Source: JANPJV01 sp031425695
GTDB lineage: Bacteria > Pseudomonadota > Gammaproteobacteria > Xanthomonadales > SZUA-5
Length of the DNA stretch: 14,964 bases
Direction of reading: 5' to 3'
Assembly (NCBI GenBank): GCA_031425695.1
Contig: JANPJV010000049.1
Span: 1 to 14,964, forward strand
The translations under genes were made by a program, and so were the position numbers. The notes beneath the pieces were generated by a model. The model saw nothing but the letters and a program-made list of their open reading frames with translations. It ran no database searches and was not told where the DNA came from. Shown here in pieces: positions 1 through 7,027 of this stretch (positions are counted from its first letter, which is position 1; the number at the start of each line of letters is the position of its first letter).

Positions 1-2
1 TC

Positions 3-344
3 GGTACCTCCAAGGAGGTGGCAGAGAAAACCGGCGAGGTTGCAGTGGCGCTCCCACTGGATGCCGGTATTGGCGCGGGAGCCATGGCCACGACCTTGGG
101 CGAGGCTGCCGTCATGGGCACCGCGCCGTTGCCTGCAGGCGCAACAGTGCCGCTTCCCCCAATCGACGCCGACGACCGCACTCGCCGCCATATCGCCTAT
201 GCCGCGGGGTTGGTGGGCGCGTTCTTCGCTCTGACCGTCCGCGCCATGGTTGCAAAGCCGGTCAAGGCCGCAGTGGTGTCGATACCCACCGCAGCGCCGA
301 TCCCGGTCGTTACCGGTCCGGTCACGGTCGCGCCGGTTGGGTGA
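3..344 (+). CDS. C-terminal part of an unrecognised membrane-anchored, Ala/Pro-rich protein
   Basis: The reading frame is open from the left edge of the window to a TGA at 342-344, so I read this as the tail of a longer protein (about 113 residues visible). A GTG at 18 could be called a start, but the purine-rich AAGGAGG at 12-18 runs into it, leaving no room for ribosome spacing. The visible part is Ala/Val/Pro-rich, has a short charged stretch (DADDRTRRH), then one hydrophobic segment (roughly IAYAAGLVGAFFALTV, encoded near 193-240), a basic patch (RAMVAKPVK) and a Pro/Val-rich tail. This suits one transmembrane helix near the C-terminus with a short tail. I recognise no family and assign no function. 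It converges on the topoisomerase gene, with a REPIN between them. Confidence 0.5.
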   Translation, partial: GTSKEVAEKTGEVAVALPLDAGIGAGAMATTLGEAAVMGTAPLPAGATVPLPPIDADDRTRRHIAYAAGLVGAFFALTVRAMVAKPVKAAVVSIPTAAPIPVVTGPVTVAPVG

Positions 345-358
345 GGGGATCGCTTGAC

Positions 359-498
359 GTAGGTCACGTTGCGCCCGCGCGGCGCTTGCCTGGGCGCTAT
401 CCAAATCGGGCGCTACGTGACACATCCACGCGAAAGTCACGTAGCGCCTGATTCGCGCACGTCCTCGATCGAGACGACGCGGGCGCAACGTGACCTAC
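359..498. repeat. GTAG-type REPIN (inverted REP doublet), copy 1
   Basis: Outer arms 359-379 and 478-498 are a perfect 21-bp inverted repeat starting GTAGGTCACGTTGCG. Inner arms 405-421 and 436-452 (ATCGGGCGCTACGTGAC and its complement) match at 16 of 17 positions around a 14-nt loop. Outer and inner arms are also related: GTCACGT-T-GCGCCCG at 363-377 pairs with CGGGCGC-T-ACGTGAC at 407-421 with one mismatch, so each half can fold alone. Two head-to-head hairpins with GTAG at each outer end fit the REPIN/BIME organisation moved by RAYT transposases (known for GTAG-type REPs; the assignment here is inference). No RAYT gene is in the window. A second copy lies at 10115-10269. The right-hand GTAG supplies the stop codon of the topoisomerase gene. 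Confidence 0.85.
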
Positions 499-1586
499 CG
501 TCGCGTTTCCAGCTCCCGCGCCAGGACTTTCAGCGCCGCCAGCTCAAGCTTGCGCTCATGGGTACATCCGGTCAGCGGCGATTGCCAGAGCTCGCCGCGG
601 CCCCAGAGTTCGAAGACACACGGGTGAATGTAGGCGCTGCGGCATACCGCGGGGGTATTGCCGAGCTCGCTGGCGATCTGTTTGACGACGCCCGCCAGCG
701 ATGGCTTTATTTCGCTTTGCCGGCTCGCATCGATGGGTTCCAGGCTCGCGAGCAGCGCCAAGGCGCGGGTGGTGCCAGCCCAGGTGCGAAAATCCTTGGC
801 ACTGAACTCGTCGCCCATGGCCTCCCGCAAGTAGGCGTTGACCAGGTCCGAATCGACTGAATGCCGCTCGCCGGTTTCGTCGAGGTACTGAAACAGCTGC
901 TGGCCCGGTAGCTCGTGGCAACGGCGCAGCAGCCGGACCAGGCGCGGCTCGCCGAGCAAAATCTCGTGCTCCTGGCCACTTTTTCCACGGAAGTGCAGCT
1001 GCGCCCGGCCCTGGCTCAGGAACTTGACGTGGCGATTGCGCAGGGTGGTCAGCCCATAGGATTTGTTGGTTCGCGCGTACTCGTCGTTGCCAACCCTCAC
1101 CAAGGTCGTGGCCAGCAGGCTGACTACGATTGCAGCGACTTTTTCACGGTCGAGCTCGCGTCGCTTGAGATCCCGTGCCAGGCGACGCCGCAGCAATGGC
1201 AGCTTGCGACCGAAGTCGAGCAAGCGCGCGTACTTGCCCTGGTCACGGACCTGGCGCCAGCGTGGGTGGTAACGATATTGCTTGCGTCCGCGGGCGTCGC
1301 GACCGCTGGCCTGCAGATGCCCATTGGGCTTCGTGCAGATCCAGACGTCGGTATAGGCAGGCGGAATGACCAAGGATTTGATGCGCGCCAGAGTCGGCGC
1401 ATCACGCACGAGCGAGCCATCGGGATTGACGTATGTAAAGGTCTTGCTGCGCGCCTTCCGACGGATACCGGGCTCGGTATCGCTGACATGTCGAAGGCCG
1501 GCTGATCGCGCTGCCTCCGCTTCAGCCGAGGGTTCAGCTTTAGCGGAGCGCGTAGATTCGGCTACGGATTCTGGTCGGCGCGCCAT
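495..1586 (-). CDS. DNA topoisomerase IB (poxvirus/bacterial type)
   Basis: A 363-residue type IB topoisomerase, which relaxes supercoiled DNA by nicking one strand through a 3'-phosphotyrosine link, without ATP or metal. Visible landmarks are an N-terminal domain (VNPDGSLVRD, residues ~53-62; IPPAYTDVW, ~74-82), the catalytic-domain signature LVRVGNDEYARTNKSYGLTT with Arg164, Lys202 in FRGKSGQEH, Arg267 in KDFRTWAGT, and LGNTPAVCRSAYIHP with Asn310 and nucleophile Tyr319. Asn in place of the viral His is, from memory, usual in bacterial members such as the Deinococcus enzyme. The full catalytic set is present, so it should be active. The first ~40 residues are Ala/Glu/Ser-rich and look disordered. 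The ATG at 1584-1586 has only a weak ribosome site. The TAG stop lies inside the REPIN (see that entry), so the last residues may differ from those of relatives. Confidence 0.93.
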   Translation of the reverse strand: MARRPESVAESTRSAKAEPSAEAEAARSAGLRHVSDTEPGIRRKARSKTFTYVNPDGSLVRDAPTLARIKSLVIPPAYTDVWICTKPNGHLQASGRDARGRKQYRYHPRWRQVRDQGKYARLLDFGRKLPLLRRRLARDLKRRELDREKVAAIVVSLLATTLVRVGNDEYARTNKSYGLTTLRNRHVKFLSQGRAQLHFRGKSGQEHEILLGEPRLVRLLRRCHELPGQQLFQYLDETGERHSVDSDLVNAYLREAMGDEFSAKDFRTWAGTTRALALLASLEPIDASRQSEIKPSLAGVVKQIASELGNTPAVCRSAYIHPCVFELWGRGELWQSPLTGCTHERKLELAALKVLARELETRR

Positions 1587-1880
1587 GAGTCGTCACGACG
1601 TTGGGCGCGCGGTACCGATTCAACGCCATGCCAGCGTGGCGAAGTTCTGCAGGCGGGTAAACAGGTAGACGAAGATCATGGGGGCATTCCAATTTGTGGG
1701 TCTGCCTGCTACAGAGCAATCGGCGTGCCAATGGAAAAGTGGCCTTCGGCGCGCCTGGGGTGCTTGAACCTCATGCAGATTCGCGGATTGCAGGATAACT
1801 GTGCGTGCAGGCTGCAGCGTTTTGCAGTTGTGGGTAGATAGGAAAAGCGTCCGCGCGCAGCGCAGACCCACCACCAGCAG
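1587..1880. other. Spacer between topoisomerase IB and the acyl-CoA dehydrogenase pair; no confident gene
   Basis: This 294-bp stretch should hold the promoter of the topoisomerase gene and the end of the dehydrogenase transcript (both minus strand). A minus-strand frame at 1620-1874 (84 codons) ends in the hydrophobic peptide MIFVYLFTRLQNFATLAWR, which could be read from an ATG at 1676-1678, but I see no ribosome site before that ATG and cannot support it as a gene. I see no convincing -35/-10 pair, tRNA or long inverted repeat. Confidence 0.4.
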
Positions 1881-3035
1881 CTAAGCCAGAGCCGATCCCG
1901 CCAACATGAGGTCGCTGTAGCGCCCCAGGTGGTGGTCGGCGTCGCCGAAACTCTGGTTGATGAGCGTGAGGCGCTTGAACCAATGGCTCACGCCGACCTC
2001 GTCGCAGACAGCGATGCCACCATGCAGTTGCACGGCGTACTGGCCGACCAGCCGTGCGGCCTGTCCCACCAGGGCTTTCGCCGCGGCGAGCTGGCGCGAG
2101 CGCGTCGGCGCATCTTCGCCGTTGATGCTGTGCGCGGCCAGATAGCTCATGGAGCGTGCCTGTTCGGTCGCCATCAGCATGTCGACCACGCGGTGCTGCA
2201 GGACCTGGAAGCTGCCGATCGGCCCACCGAACTGTTTGCGCTGCTTGAGGTAGTCAGCGGTCTCCTTGACCAGCACATCCATGATCCCGACCGCCTCGGC
2301 GCAGAGCGCCGCAATGGCCAGGTCCTGCGCCAGGTCGATGAGCTCGAGGCCCTGCCCCGCGCTTCCGAGCAGTGCATCGTGGCCGATGTCGACGTGCTCG
2401 AAGCGGACTTGGGCGGCGCGCCGGCCATCGTGCGTGCGAAAACTCCGGCGGGTGATGCCGGCGATGCCAGCATCCACCAGGAACAGGCTGATCCCCGTCG
2501 CATCCCGCGCGCCGCCCGCGGTGCGTGCCGAGACCAGCAACTGGTCCGCAGCGCCGCCATCGAGCACCAGTGTCTTTTCCCCATCGAGGCGCCAGCCAGT
2601 CGCCGTTTCCGTCGCCCGCAGCGCCACGTGCAGGCGCTCGTAGCGGGTGTCCAACTCCTGGTGCGCCAACGCCAGCAGTCGTGTACCGGCCGCCACTGCA
2701 GGCAGCACCTCGGCACACTGCGCCGTGCTTCCCACGCGAGCGATCACGCCGGCGCCGATGACCACGGTCGACACATAAGGCTCGAGCAGGAGGCCGCGGC
2801 TCAGCGCATCCAGGATGACCAGCGTATCGACTGCATTCCCGCCGAGGCCGTCATGCGCGGTCGGCAAGGTCATCGCCAGGACCCCGAGCTCGGCCAACTG
2901 CGCCCATACCTCGCGACTGAATCCCTCGGCGCTTTCGAGAATCTCGCGCCGCCGCTCGAAGCTGTAATCCTGGCGCACGAACCGCTGCAGCATCTCGCGC
3001 AGCTGTTCCTGCTCATCGGTGAAGTTGAAGTCCAT
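1881..3035 (-). CDS. Acyl-CoA dehydrogenase, small-subunit type (PimD-like)
   Basis: A 384-residue FAD-dependent acyl-CoA dehydrogenase homologue. It starts MDFNFTDEQEQLREML, has the N-terminal helical domain with the GLGG turn (~70-73), a middle beta-domain, and the C-terminal helical domain with YLKQRKQFGGPIGSFQVLQH (flavin and dimer contacts) and QLHGGIAVCDEVGVSHWFKR. It resembles the small subunit of pimeloyl-CoA dehydrogenase (PimD). I see neither the usual C-terminal catalytic Glu (Y-E-G-T motif) nor an L-x-x-E-R motif in the G-helix region, so it may be the structural half of a heteromer with the product of the upstream gene at 3142-4323. ATG at 3033-3035 is preceded by only a weak GAG-like ribosome site and by a long inverted repeat that could fold over the start. 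It is probably co-transcribed with the large subunit, 106 bp apart. The name is a family-level call; the substrate is unknown. Confidence 0.85.
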   Translation of the reverse strand: MDFNFTDEQEQLREMLQRFVRQDYSFERRREILESAEGFSREVWAQLAELGVLAMTLPTAHDGLGGNAVDTLVILDALSRGLLLEPYVSTVVIGAGVIARVGSTAQCAEVLPAVAAGTRLLALAHQELDTRYERLHVALRATETATGWRLDGEKTLVLDGGAADQLLVSARTAGGARDATGISLFLVDAGIAGITRRSFRTHDGRRAAQVRFEHVDIGHDALLGSAGQGLELIDLAQDLAIAALCAEAVGIMDVLVKETADYLKQRKQFGGPIGSFQVLQHRVVDMLMATEQARSMSYLAAHSINGEDAPTRSRQLAAAKALVGQAARLVGQYAVQLHGGIAVCDEVGVSHWFKRLTLINQSFGDADHHLGRYSDLMLAGSALA

Positions 3036-3041
3036 GGAGCT

Positions 3042-3138
3042 CGGTTTCGGTTGTCGGTTTCGGTTTCGGAAGGGATATTTGCAATACCGGTACGCGCTTC
3101 AGGGCTTCTTCCGAAACCGAAAACCGACCCCGAAACCG
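3042..3138. repeat. Long imperfect inverted repeat built of CGGTTT units, between two dehydrogenase genes
   Basis: Arms 3042-3072 and 3108-3138 are each 31 nt. The 15 loop-proximal bases (TTTCGGTTTCGGAAG and complement) and the 9 outermost bases (CGGTTTCGG) pair perfectly; the section between pairs with a small bulge and mismatches. The left arm is itself a short tandem array of CGGTTT/CGGTTG units. On the operon mRNA (minus strand) the hairpin starts 3 nt after the stop codon of the upstream gene and ends 6 nt before the ATG of the downstream one. It could act as an internal attenuator, an mRNA-end stabiliser or a translational lid; the sequence alone does not decide. Confidence 0.8.
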
Positions 3139-3141
3139 CTC

Positions 3142-4323
3142 TTAGAACCCCAGGATCATCTTCGCCACGATATTGCGCTGGATCTCGTTGGAGCCGCCGT
3201 AGATCGTGACTTTGCGGTAGTTGAGGTAATGGCCGGTGGCGAGGCTGGCGAGCTCGAGCTCGGCCACGTCCGCAGGGTCGTCGATGCGCGCGATCGCCGC
3301 CGGGCCTGCGGCCTGCATCAGGAGCTCGCTGATCGCCTGCTGGATCTCTGTCCCCTTGATCTTGAGCAGCGAGGCTGCAGGCCCTGGCTGCTTCTTCTCG
3401 CGGTCGGCTGCAACCACGCGCAGATTGGTGATCTCGAGCGCGATCAAGTCGATCTCGACCTGCGCAATGCGGTCGCGGAAGCGCGGGTCCTCGATCAGCG
3501 GGCGACCGTTTCCACCGGGCTGGGTTGCGGCAATCTGCTTGAGCCGCTTGAGCCGGCGCTTGGAACGACCGACCTCGGCAATGCCGGTGCGCTCATGGCC
3601 CAGCAGGAACTTGGCATAGGTCCAGCCGCGATTCTCGTCGCCGACGCGATTGGCGACCGGTACGCGTACGTTGTCGAACCAGACCTCGTTCACCTCATGA
3701 CCGCCGTCGAGCATGATGATTGGACGCACGCTCACCCCGGGCGTGCTCATGTCGATCAGCAGGAAGGAGATGCCTTCCTGTGGCCGAGTGTCGGACGCCG
3801 TCCGCACCAGGCAGAAGATCCAGTTCGCATGGTGCGCGAGCGTGGTCCAGGTCTTCTGGCCATTGACGATGTAGAAGTCCCCGTCGCGCTCGGCACGCGT
3901 CTTGAGCGACGCCAGGTCCGAGCCGGAGCCCGGTTCCGAATACCCCTGGCACCACCAGTGCTCGCCGGAAAGGATGCGCGGCAGGAAGTACTCCTGCTGC
4001 GCGCGGTTGCCGAAAGCCATGATCACCGGCGAGACCATGCGCATTGAAAACGTCGACAGGATCGGCGCGCCGGCGTCGGCGCATTCCTCTTCGAAGATGT
4101 GTTGCTCGACCGAGTCCCAGCCGGTGCCACCAAACTCGACCGGCCAGTTGGCAGCCAGCCAACCCTTCTCGTTGAGGATCACATGCCAGCGATGGTAGTC
4201 ATCCTTCTCCAGGTGACGACCTTCGAGCACCCGTGCCTGGATATCGGCCGGCAGGTGCGCATCGATGAAAGCGCGCGCCGTCTCGCGAAACGCCAGCATC
4301 TCGGGCGAAAAACCAAGCTCCAA
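3142..4323 (-). CDS. Acyl-CoA dehydrogenase, large-subunit type (PimC-like)
   Basis: A 393-residue acyl-CoA dehydrogenase that introduces the alpha-beta double bond into an acyl-CoA with FAD as acceptor. Visible are the first family signature CQGYSEPGSGSDLAS (~125-139), a beta-domain with NGQKTWTT (~154-161), KFLLGHERTGIA with Glu244, and the end IYGGSNEIQRNIVAKMILGF. The usual MCAD Glu (Y-E-G-T) is Gly here (Y-G-G-S). Glu244 in the L-x-x-E-R position used by isovaleryl-CoA dehydrogenase is the likely catalytic base (inference). This pattern matches large subunits of pimeloyl-CoA-type dehydrogenases. The start is TTG (complement of 4321-4323): no ATG is placed better, and AGGAG lies 8 nt upstream. 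It is the first gene of a minus-strand pair with the small subunit and is divergent from the beta-oxidation fusion gene. Confidence 0.9.
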   Translation of the reverse strand: MELGFSPEMLAFRETARAFIDAHLPADIQARVLEGRHLEKDDYHRWHVILNEKGWLAANWPVEFGGTGWDSVEQHIFEEECADAGAPILSTFSMRMVSPVIMAFGNRAQQEYFLPRILSGEHWWCQGYSEPGSGSDLASLKTRAERDGDFYIVNGQKTWTTLAHHANWIFCLVRTASDTRPQEGISFLLIDMSTPGVSVRPIIMLDGGHEVNEVWFDNVRVPVANRVGDENRGWTYAKFLLGHERTGIAEVGRSKRRLKRLKQIAATQPGGNGRPLIEDPRFRDRIAQVEIDLIALEITNLRVVAADREKKQPGPAASLLKIKGTEIQQAISELLMQAAGPAAIARIDDPADVAELELASLATGHYLNYRKVTIYGGSNEIQRNIVAKMILGF

Positions 4324-4682
4324 TGCAGAGTCTCCTGGAAGGGTGGGCAGTCGTCACTCGGGGAACCGCGTCGGGCTCCGTGAATTCACGAGGTCACGCC
4401 AGTGGGGAGGTCCGGCGCGCTCGTGCATCACATCGACAACCTGTCGGCGCGCGGGGACGGGCCTGGCTGCAGACGTGGCCACTGGGCCCATCGCTCATGG
4501 GTCCCCGGTGACAACTTTCCTTCCGGCAGCATAAGTCGAGCGTGCAGGCATCGGCCAATGCGCAATGCGCATCCCGGCACATGCATGCCGTGCATGCCGG
4601 GCGATTCGGTCTATAGATTTGAAACATGGGGCGACCCGGCCTAGGCTCGCCACTCGACGCAACGCCTTTTCCCCGGAGCCTC
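4324..4682. promoter_or_regulatory. Divergent intergenic region with palindromic candidate operators
   Basis: This 359-bp region separates the dehydrogenase pair (minus) from the hydratase/dehydrogenase gene (plus) and should hold both promoters. A perfect 12-bp palindrome CGTGAATTCACG at 4379-4390 lies on the dehydrogenase side. On the other side, 4557-4572 reads AATGCGCAATGCGCAT (7-bp tandem repeat ending in the palindrome ATGCGCAT), 4582-4598 holds TGCATGCC twice, and CCCGGCA/TGCCGGG flank that block. A TATAGATTT at 4612-4620 could be a -10 for the plus gene, but I find no good -35. A fatty-acid-responsive regulator acting here is plausible from the context, but I cannot name one from these sites. 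Confidence 0.4.
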
Positions 4683-6794
4683 ATGAGCGCCACCGAATCG
4701 CTTCACCCATGCAGCGAATACACCACGCAGGACCGGACTGCGGTCATCGCCATGCGAAACCCGCCAGTCAATGGCCTGGGACTGGCGTTGCGGAGCAGCA
4801 TCATCGCCGGGATCGAACGTGCCATCGCGGACCCGGCGATCGACGCGATCGTCCTGATCGGCAGCGACAAGGCGTTTTCCGGTGGTGCGGACATCAAGGA
4901 ATTCGGCTCGCCGCTGGCGTTCGCCGAGCCCAACCTGCCGACGGTGATCGAAGCCATCGAGCGCAGCCGCAAGCCGGTCATCGCCGCAATCTCTGGCGCG
5001 TGCATGGGCGGCGGGCTGGAGCTCGCCCTGGGTTGCCACTTTCGGATCGCCCTCGCCGATGCCCAGATCGCCTTGCCCGAGGTGAAGCTCGGTCTCTTGC
5101 CGGGTGCCGGCGGGACGCAGCGCCTGCCGCGGCTGGTCGGCGTCAAGATGGCGCTCGACCTGATCGTCACCGGCAATACGGTTCCGGCGAAGCTGCTCGC
5201 GGGCACGGCGCTGTTCGACCAGGTGGTAGGCGGCGATCTCGCTCACGCCGCGATCGCCTTCGCCACTCGCGTCGTAGCCGAGGGCTGGGCGCTCAAGCGC
5301 GCACGCGACCAGGTCATCGACGACCCGGATGCGCAGTCAGCCATTCAAGCCGCGCGCGCCAGCGTTGCGGCCGCGGCAGGGCCTTTCCCGGCGCCGGGAA
5401 AGTGCATCGATGTCGTCGAGGCTGGCCTGGCGAGCTTCGATGCGGGTATCGGACACGAGCGTGCCGCCTTCGTCGAGTTGCTGCAATCGCCCGAATCGCG
5501 TGCGCTGCGCCATGTCTTCCTCGGCGAACGTGCCGCGACGCGCATCGATGACGTTCCCGAAAGCACCGCCACGCGCCCCATCCTACGAGTCGGCGTGATT
5601 GGCGCCGGAACGATGGGCGGCGGGATCGCGATGAACTTTGTCAACGCCGGCATTCCGGTGCGGCTGCTGGAAACGAGCCCAGCCGCGCTCGAGCGCGGAT
5701 TGGCGACCATCGCCAGGAACTACCAGGGCGCACTCAAGAAGGGCAAGCTTTCCCAGGAAGACTTCGACCGGCGCATGGCGGCGATCGAGCCGACCCTTTC
5801 CTATGACGATCTCGCCGATGTCGATCTCGTCATCGAAGCCGTGTACGAGGACCTAGAGGTCAAGCGCACCGTCTTTGGTGAACTCGATCGCGTCGCCAAG
5901 CTGGGGGCGATCCTCGCGACGAATACCTCGACGCTCGATGTCGACCGGATTGCCGCATTCACCGGTCGCCCGCAAGATGTGGTCGGCCTGCACTTTTTCT
6001 CACCCGCCAACGTCATGCGCCTGCTCGAAGTCGTACGCGGCGCCAAGACCGGCAAGGACGTGCTCGCGACCGTGATGAAGCTGGCCAAGGCCATCAAGAA
6101 GCTGCCGGTGGTGTCGGGCGTGTGCGACGGCTTCATCGGCAACCGCATGATCAACCAGTACAGCGCGCAGGCGATGCAGCTGATCGAGGAAGGCGCGCTG
6201 CCCACCCAGGTCGACCGCGTCCTGGAGAATTTCGGTTTCGCGATGGGCCCATTCCGCATGAGCGATCTCGCCGGCGGCGATATCGGTTGGGCCATTCGCA
6301 AGCGTCAGTACGCCGAGAACCCGTCGATGCGCCGCGAAGTCATCGCGGACCGCCTCGCCGAACTGGGTCGCTACGGCCAGAAGACCGGCAAGGGCTGGTA
6401 CAACTACGTCTCCGGCGACCGCAGCGCACACCCGGCCCCGGAGGTCGATGCGCTGATCGGCGCGATGCGCGTCGCCGACGGCACGCGGGTGCGTGAAATT
6501 CCCGATGCCGAAATCCGTGATCGCCTGGTCTACGCCCTCGTCAACGAAGGCGCCCGCATCCTCGCGGAAGGCATCGCCCAGCGCGCCTCTGATATCGACA
6601 TGGTCTACTTGAACGGCTACGGCTTCCCCCTCCACCGCGGCGGCCCGATGCTCTACGCCGACGAAATCGGCCTCGCCAACGTCGCCACGCGCATGCGCGA
6701 GTTCGCTGCCCTGCCCGGCGCCGACACCACCTTCTGGCAACCCGCCCCGCTCCTCGCGCGACTGGCCGAGAGTGGCGGGCGGTTCAACGCCTGA
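4683..6794 (+). CDS. Bifunctional enoyl-CoA hydratase / 3-hydroxyacyl-CoA dehydrogenase (FadJ/FadB-like)
   Basis: A 703-residue fusion catalysing steps two and three of beta-oxidation: hydration of 2-enoyl-CoA, then NAD-dependent oxidation of the 3-hydroxyacyl-CoA. The N-terminal crotonase domain (~1-190) has GGADIKEF, GACMGGGLELALG with Glu113, and LPEVKLGLLPGAGGTQRLPR with Glu133; the two glutamates match the catalytic pair of E. coli FadB. After a linker comes a Rossmann fold, VGVIGAGTMGGG (~303-314), then NTSTLDVDRI and GLHFFSPANVMRLLEVV with the catalytic His, CDGFIGNRM, and a C-terminal helical domain to ~700. The frame is open from an ATG at 4626, but ATG 4683 has GGAG 6 nt upstream and gives the expected N-terminus. 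No thiolase partner follows; the next gene is convergent. FadJ or a peroxisomal-type multifunctional enzyme are both possible labels, so no symbol is given. Confidence 0.92.
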   Translation: MSATESLHPCSEYTTQDRTAVIAMRNPPVNGLGLALRSSIIAGIERAIADPAIDAIVLIGSDKAFSGGADIKEFGSPLAFAEPNLPTVIEAIERSRKPVIAAISGACMGGGLELALGCHFRIALADAQIALPEVKLGLLPGAGGTQRLPRLVGVKMALDLIVTGNTVPAKLLAGTALFDQVVGGDLAHAAIAFATRVVAEGWALKRARDQVIDDPDAQSAIQAARASVAAAAGPFPAPGKCIDVVEAGLASFDAGIGHERAAFVELLQSPESRALRHVFLGERAATRIDDVPESTATRPILRVGVIGAGTMGGGIAMNFVNAGIPVRLLETSPAALERGLATIARNYQGALKKGKLSQEDFDRRMAAIEPTLSYDDLADVDLVIEAVYEDLEVKRTVFGELDRVAKLGAILATNTSTLDVDRIAAFTGRPQDVVGLHFFSPANVMRLLEVVRGAKTGKDVLATVMKLAKAIKKLPVVSGVCDGFIGNRMINQYSAQAMQLIEEGALPTQVDRVLENFGFAMGPFRMSDLAGGDIGWAIRKRQYAENPSMRREVIADRLAELGRYGQKTGKGWYNYVSGDRSAHPAPEVDALIGAMRVADGTRVREIPDAEIRDRLVYALVNEGARILAEGIAQRASDIDMVYLNGYGFPLHRGGPMLYADEIGLANVATRMREFAALPGADTTFWQPAPLLARLAESGGRFNA

Positions 6795-6814
6795 CGACCG
6801 CGCGCCGGATAGCA

Positions 6815-7015
6815 AAAAAGATCAACCTCAAAGCATCCACAGATTACACAGATGAAAAGCGGATAAGAGCAGATTAGAAGCGCTGGTTCCTGTTATGGAT
6901 CGCGTGGCTTCCGGAGCCTGTGACGAATAACCCTGACCGCTTTCATCCGCTCTTATCCGCTCTTCCTTTGCTTCTATCTGCGTAAATCTGTGGATGCTTT
7001 GAGGTTGATCTTTTT
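6815..7015. repeat. 201-bp inverted repeat with 31-bp perfect outer arms, between convergent genes
   Basis: Outer arms 6815-6845 and 6985-7015 are a perfect 31-bp inverted repeat beginning AAAAAGATCAACCTCAAAGC and containing ATCCACAGATT. Inner arms 6859-6870 and 6949-6960 (GCGGATAAGAGC and complement) add 12 perfect pairs; the stretches between them pair partly (ACACAGAT against ACGCAGAT). It starts 20 bp after the hydratase/dehydrogenase stop and ends 12 bp before the permease stop, with A- and T-tracts at its two ends, so it may serve as a two-way terminator. From memory, the ATCCACAGATTACACAGAT motif recurs in intergenic hairpins of many bacteria, which suggests a dispersed element rather than a unique structure. 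Confidence 0.85.
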
Positions 7016-7027
7016 GCGCAGGGTCGC

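Noticed and set aside
18..344. Complete small gene starting at GTG 18
   Set aside because: The ribosome-site-like AAGGAGG overlaps the GTG and the frame is open to the window edge, so a truncated longer gene is more likely.
1620..1874. 84-codon minus-strand frame before topoisomerase IB
   Set aside because: No ribosome site at its start or at the internal ATG, no recognisable domain; the hydrophobic tail alone is not enough.
1929..3209. Long plus-strand frames opposite the acyl-CoA dehydrogenases (1929-3209 and 3019-4047)
   Set aside because: Antisense shadows of two well-defined dehydrogenases; no ribosome sites or recognisable domains.
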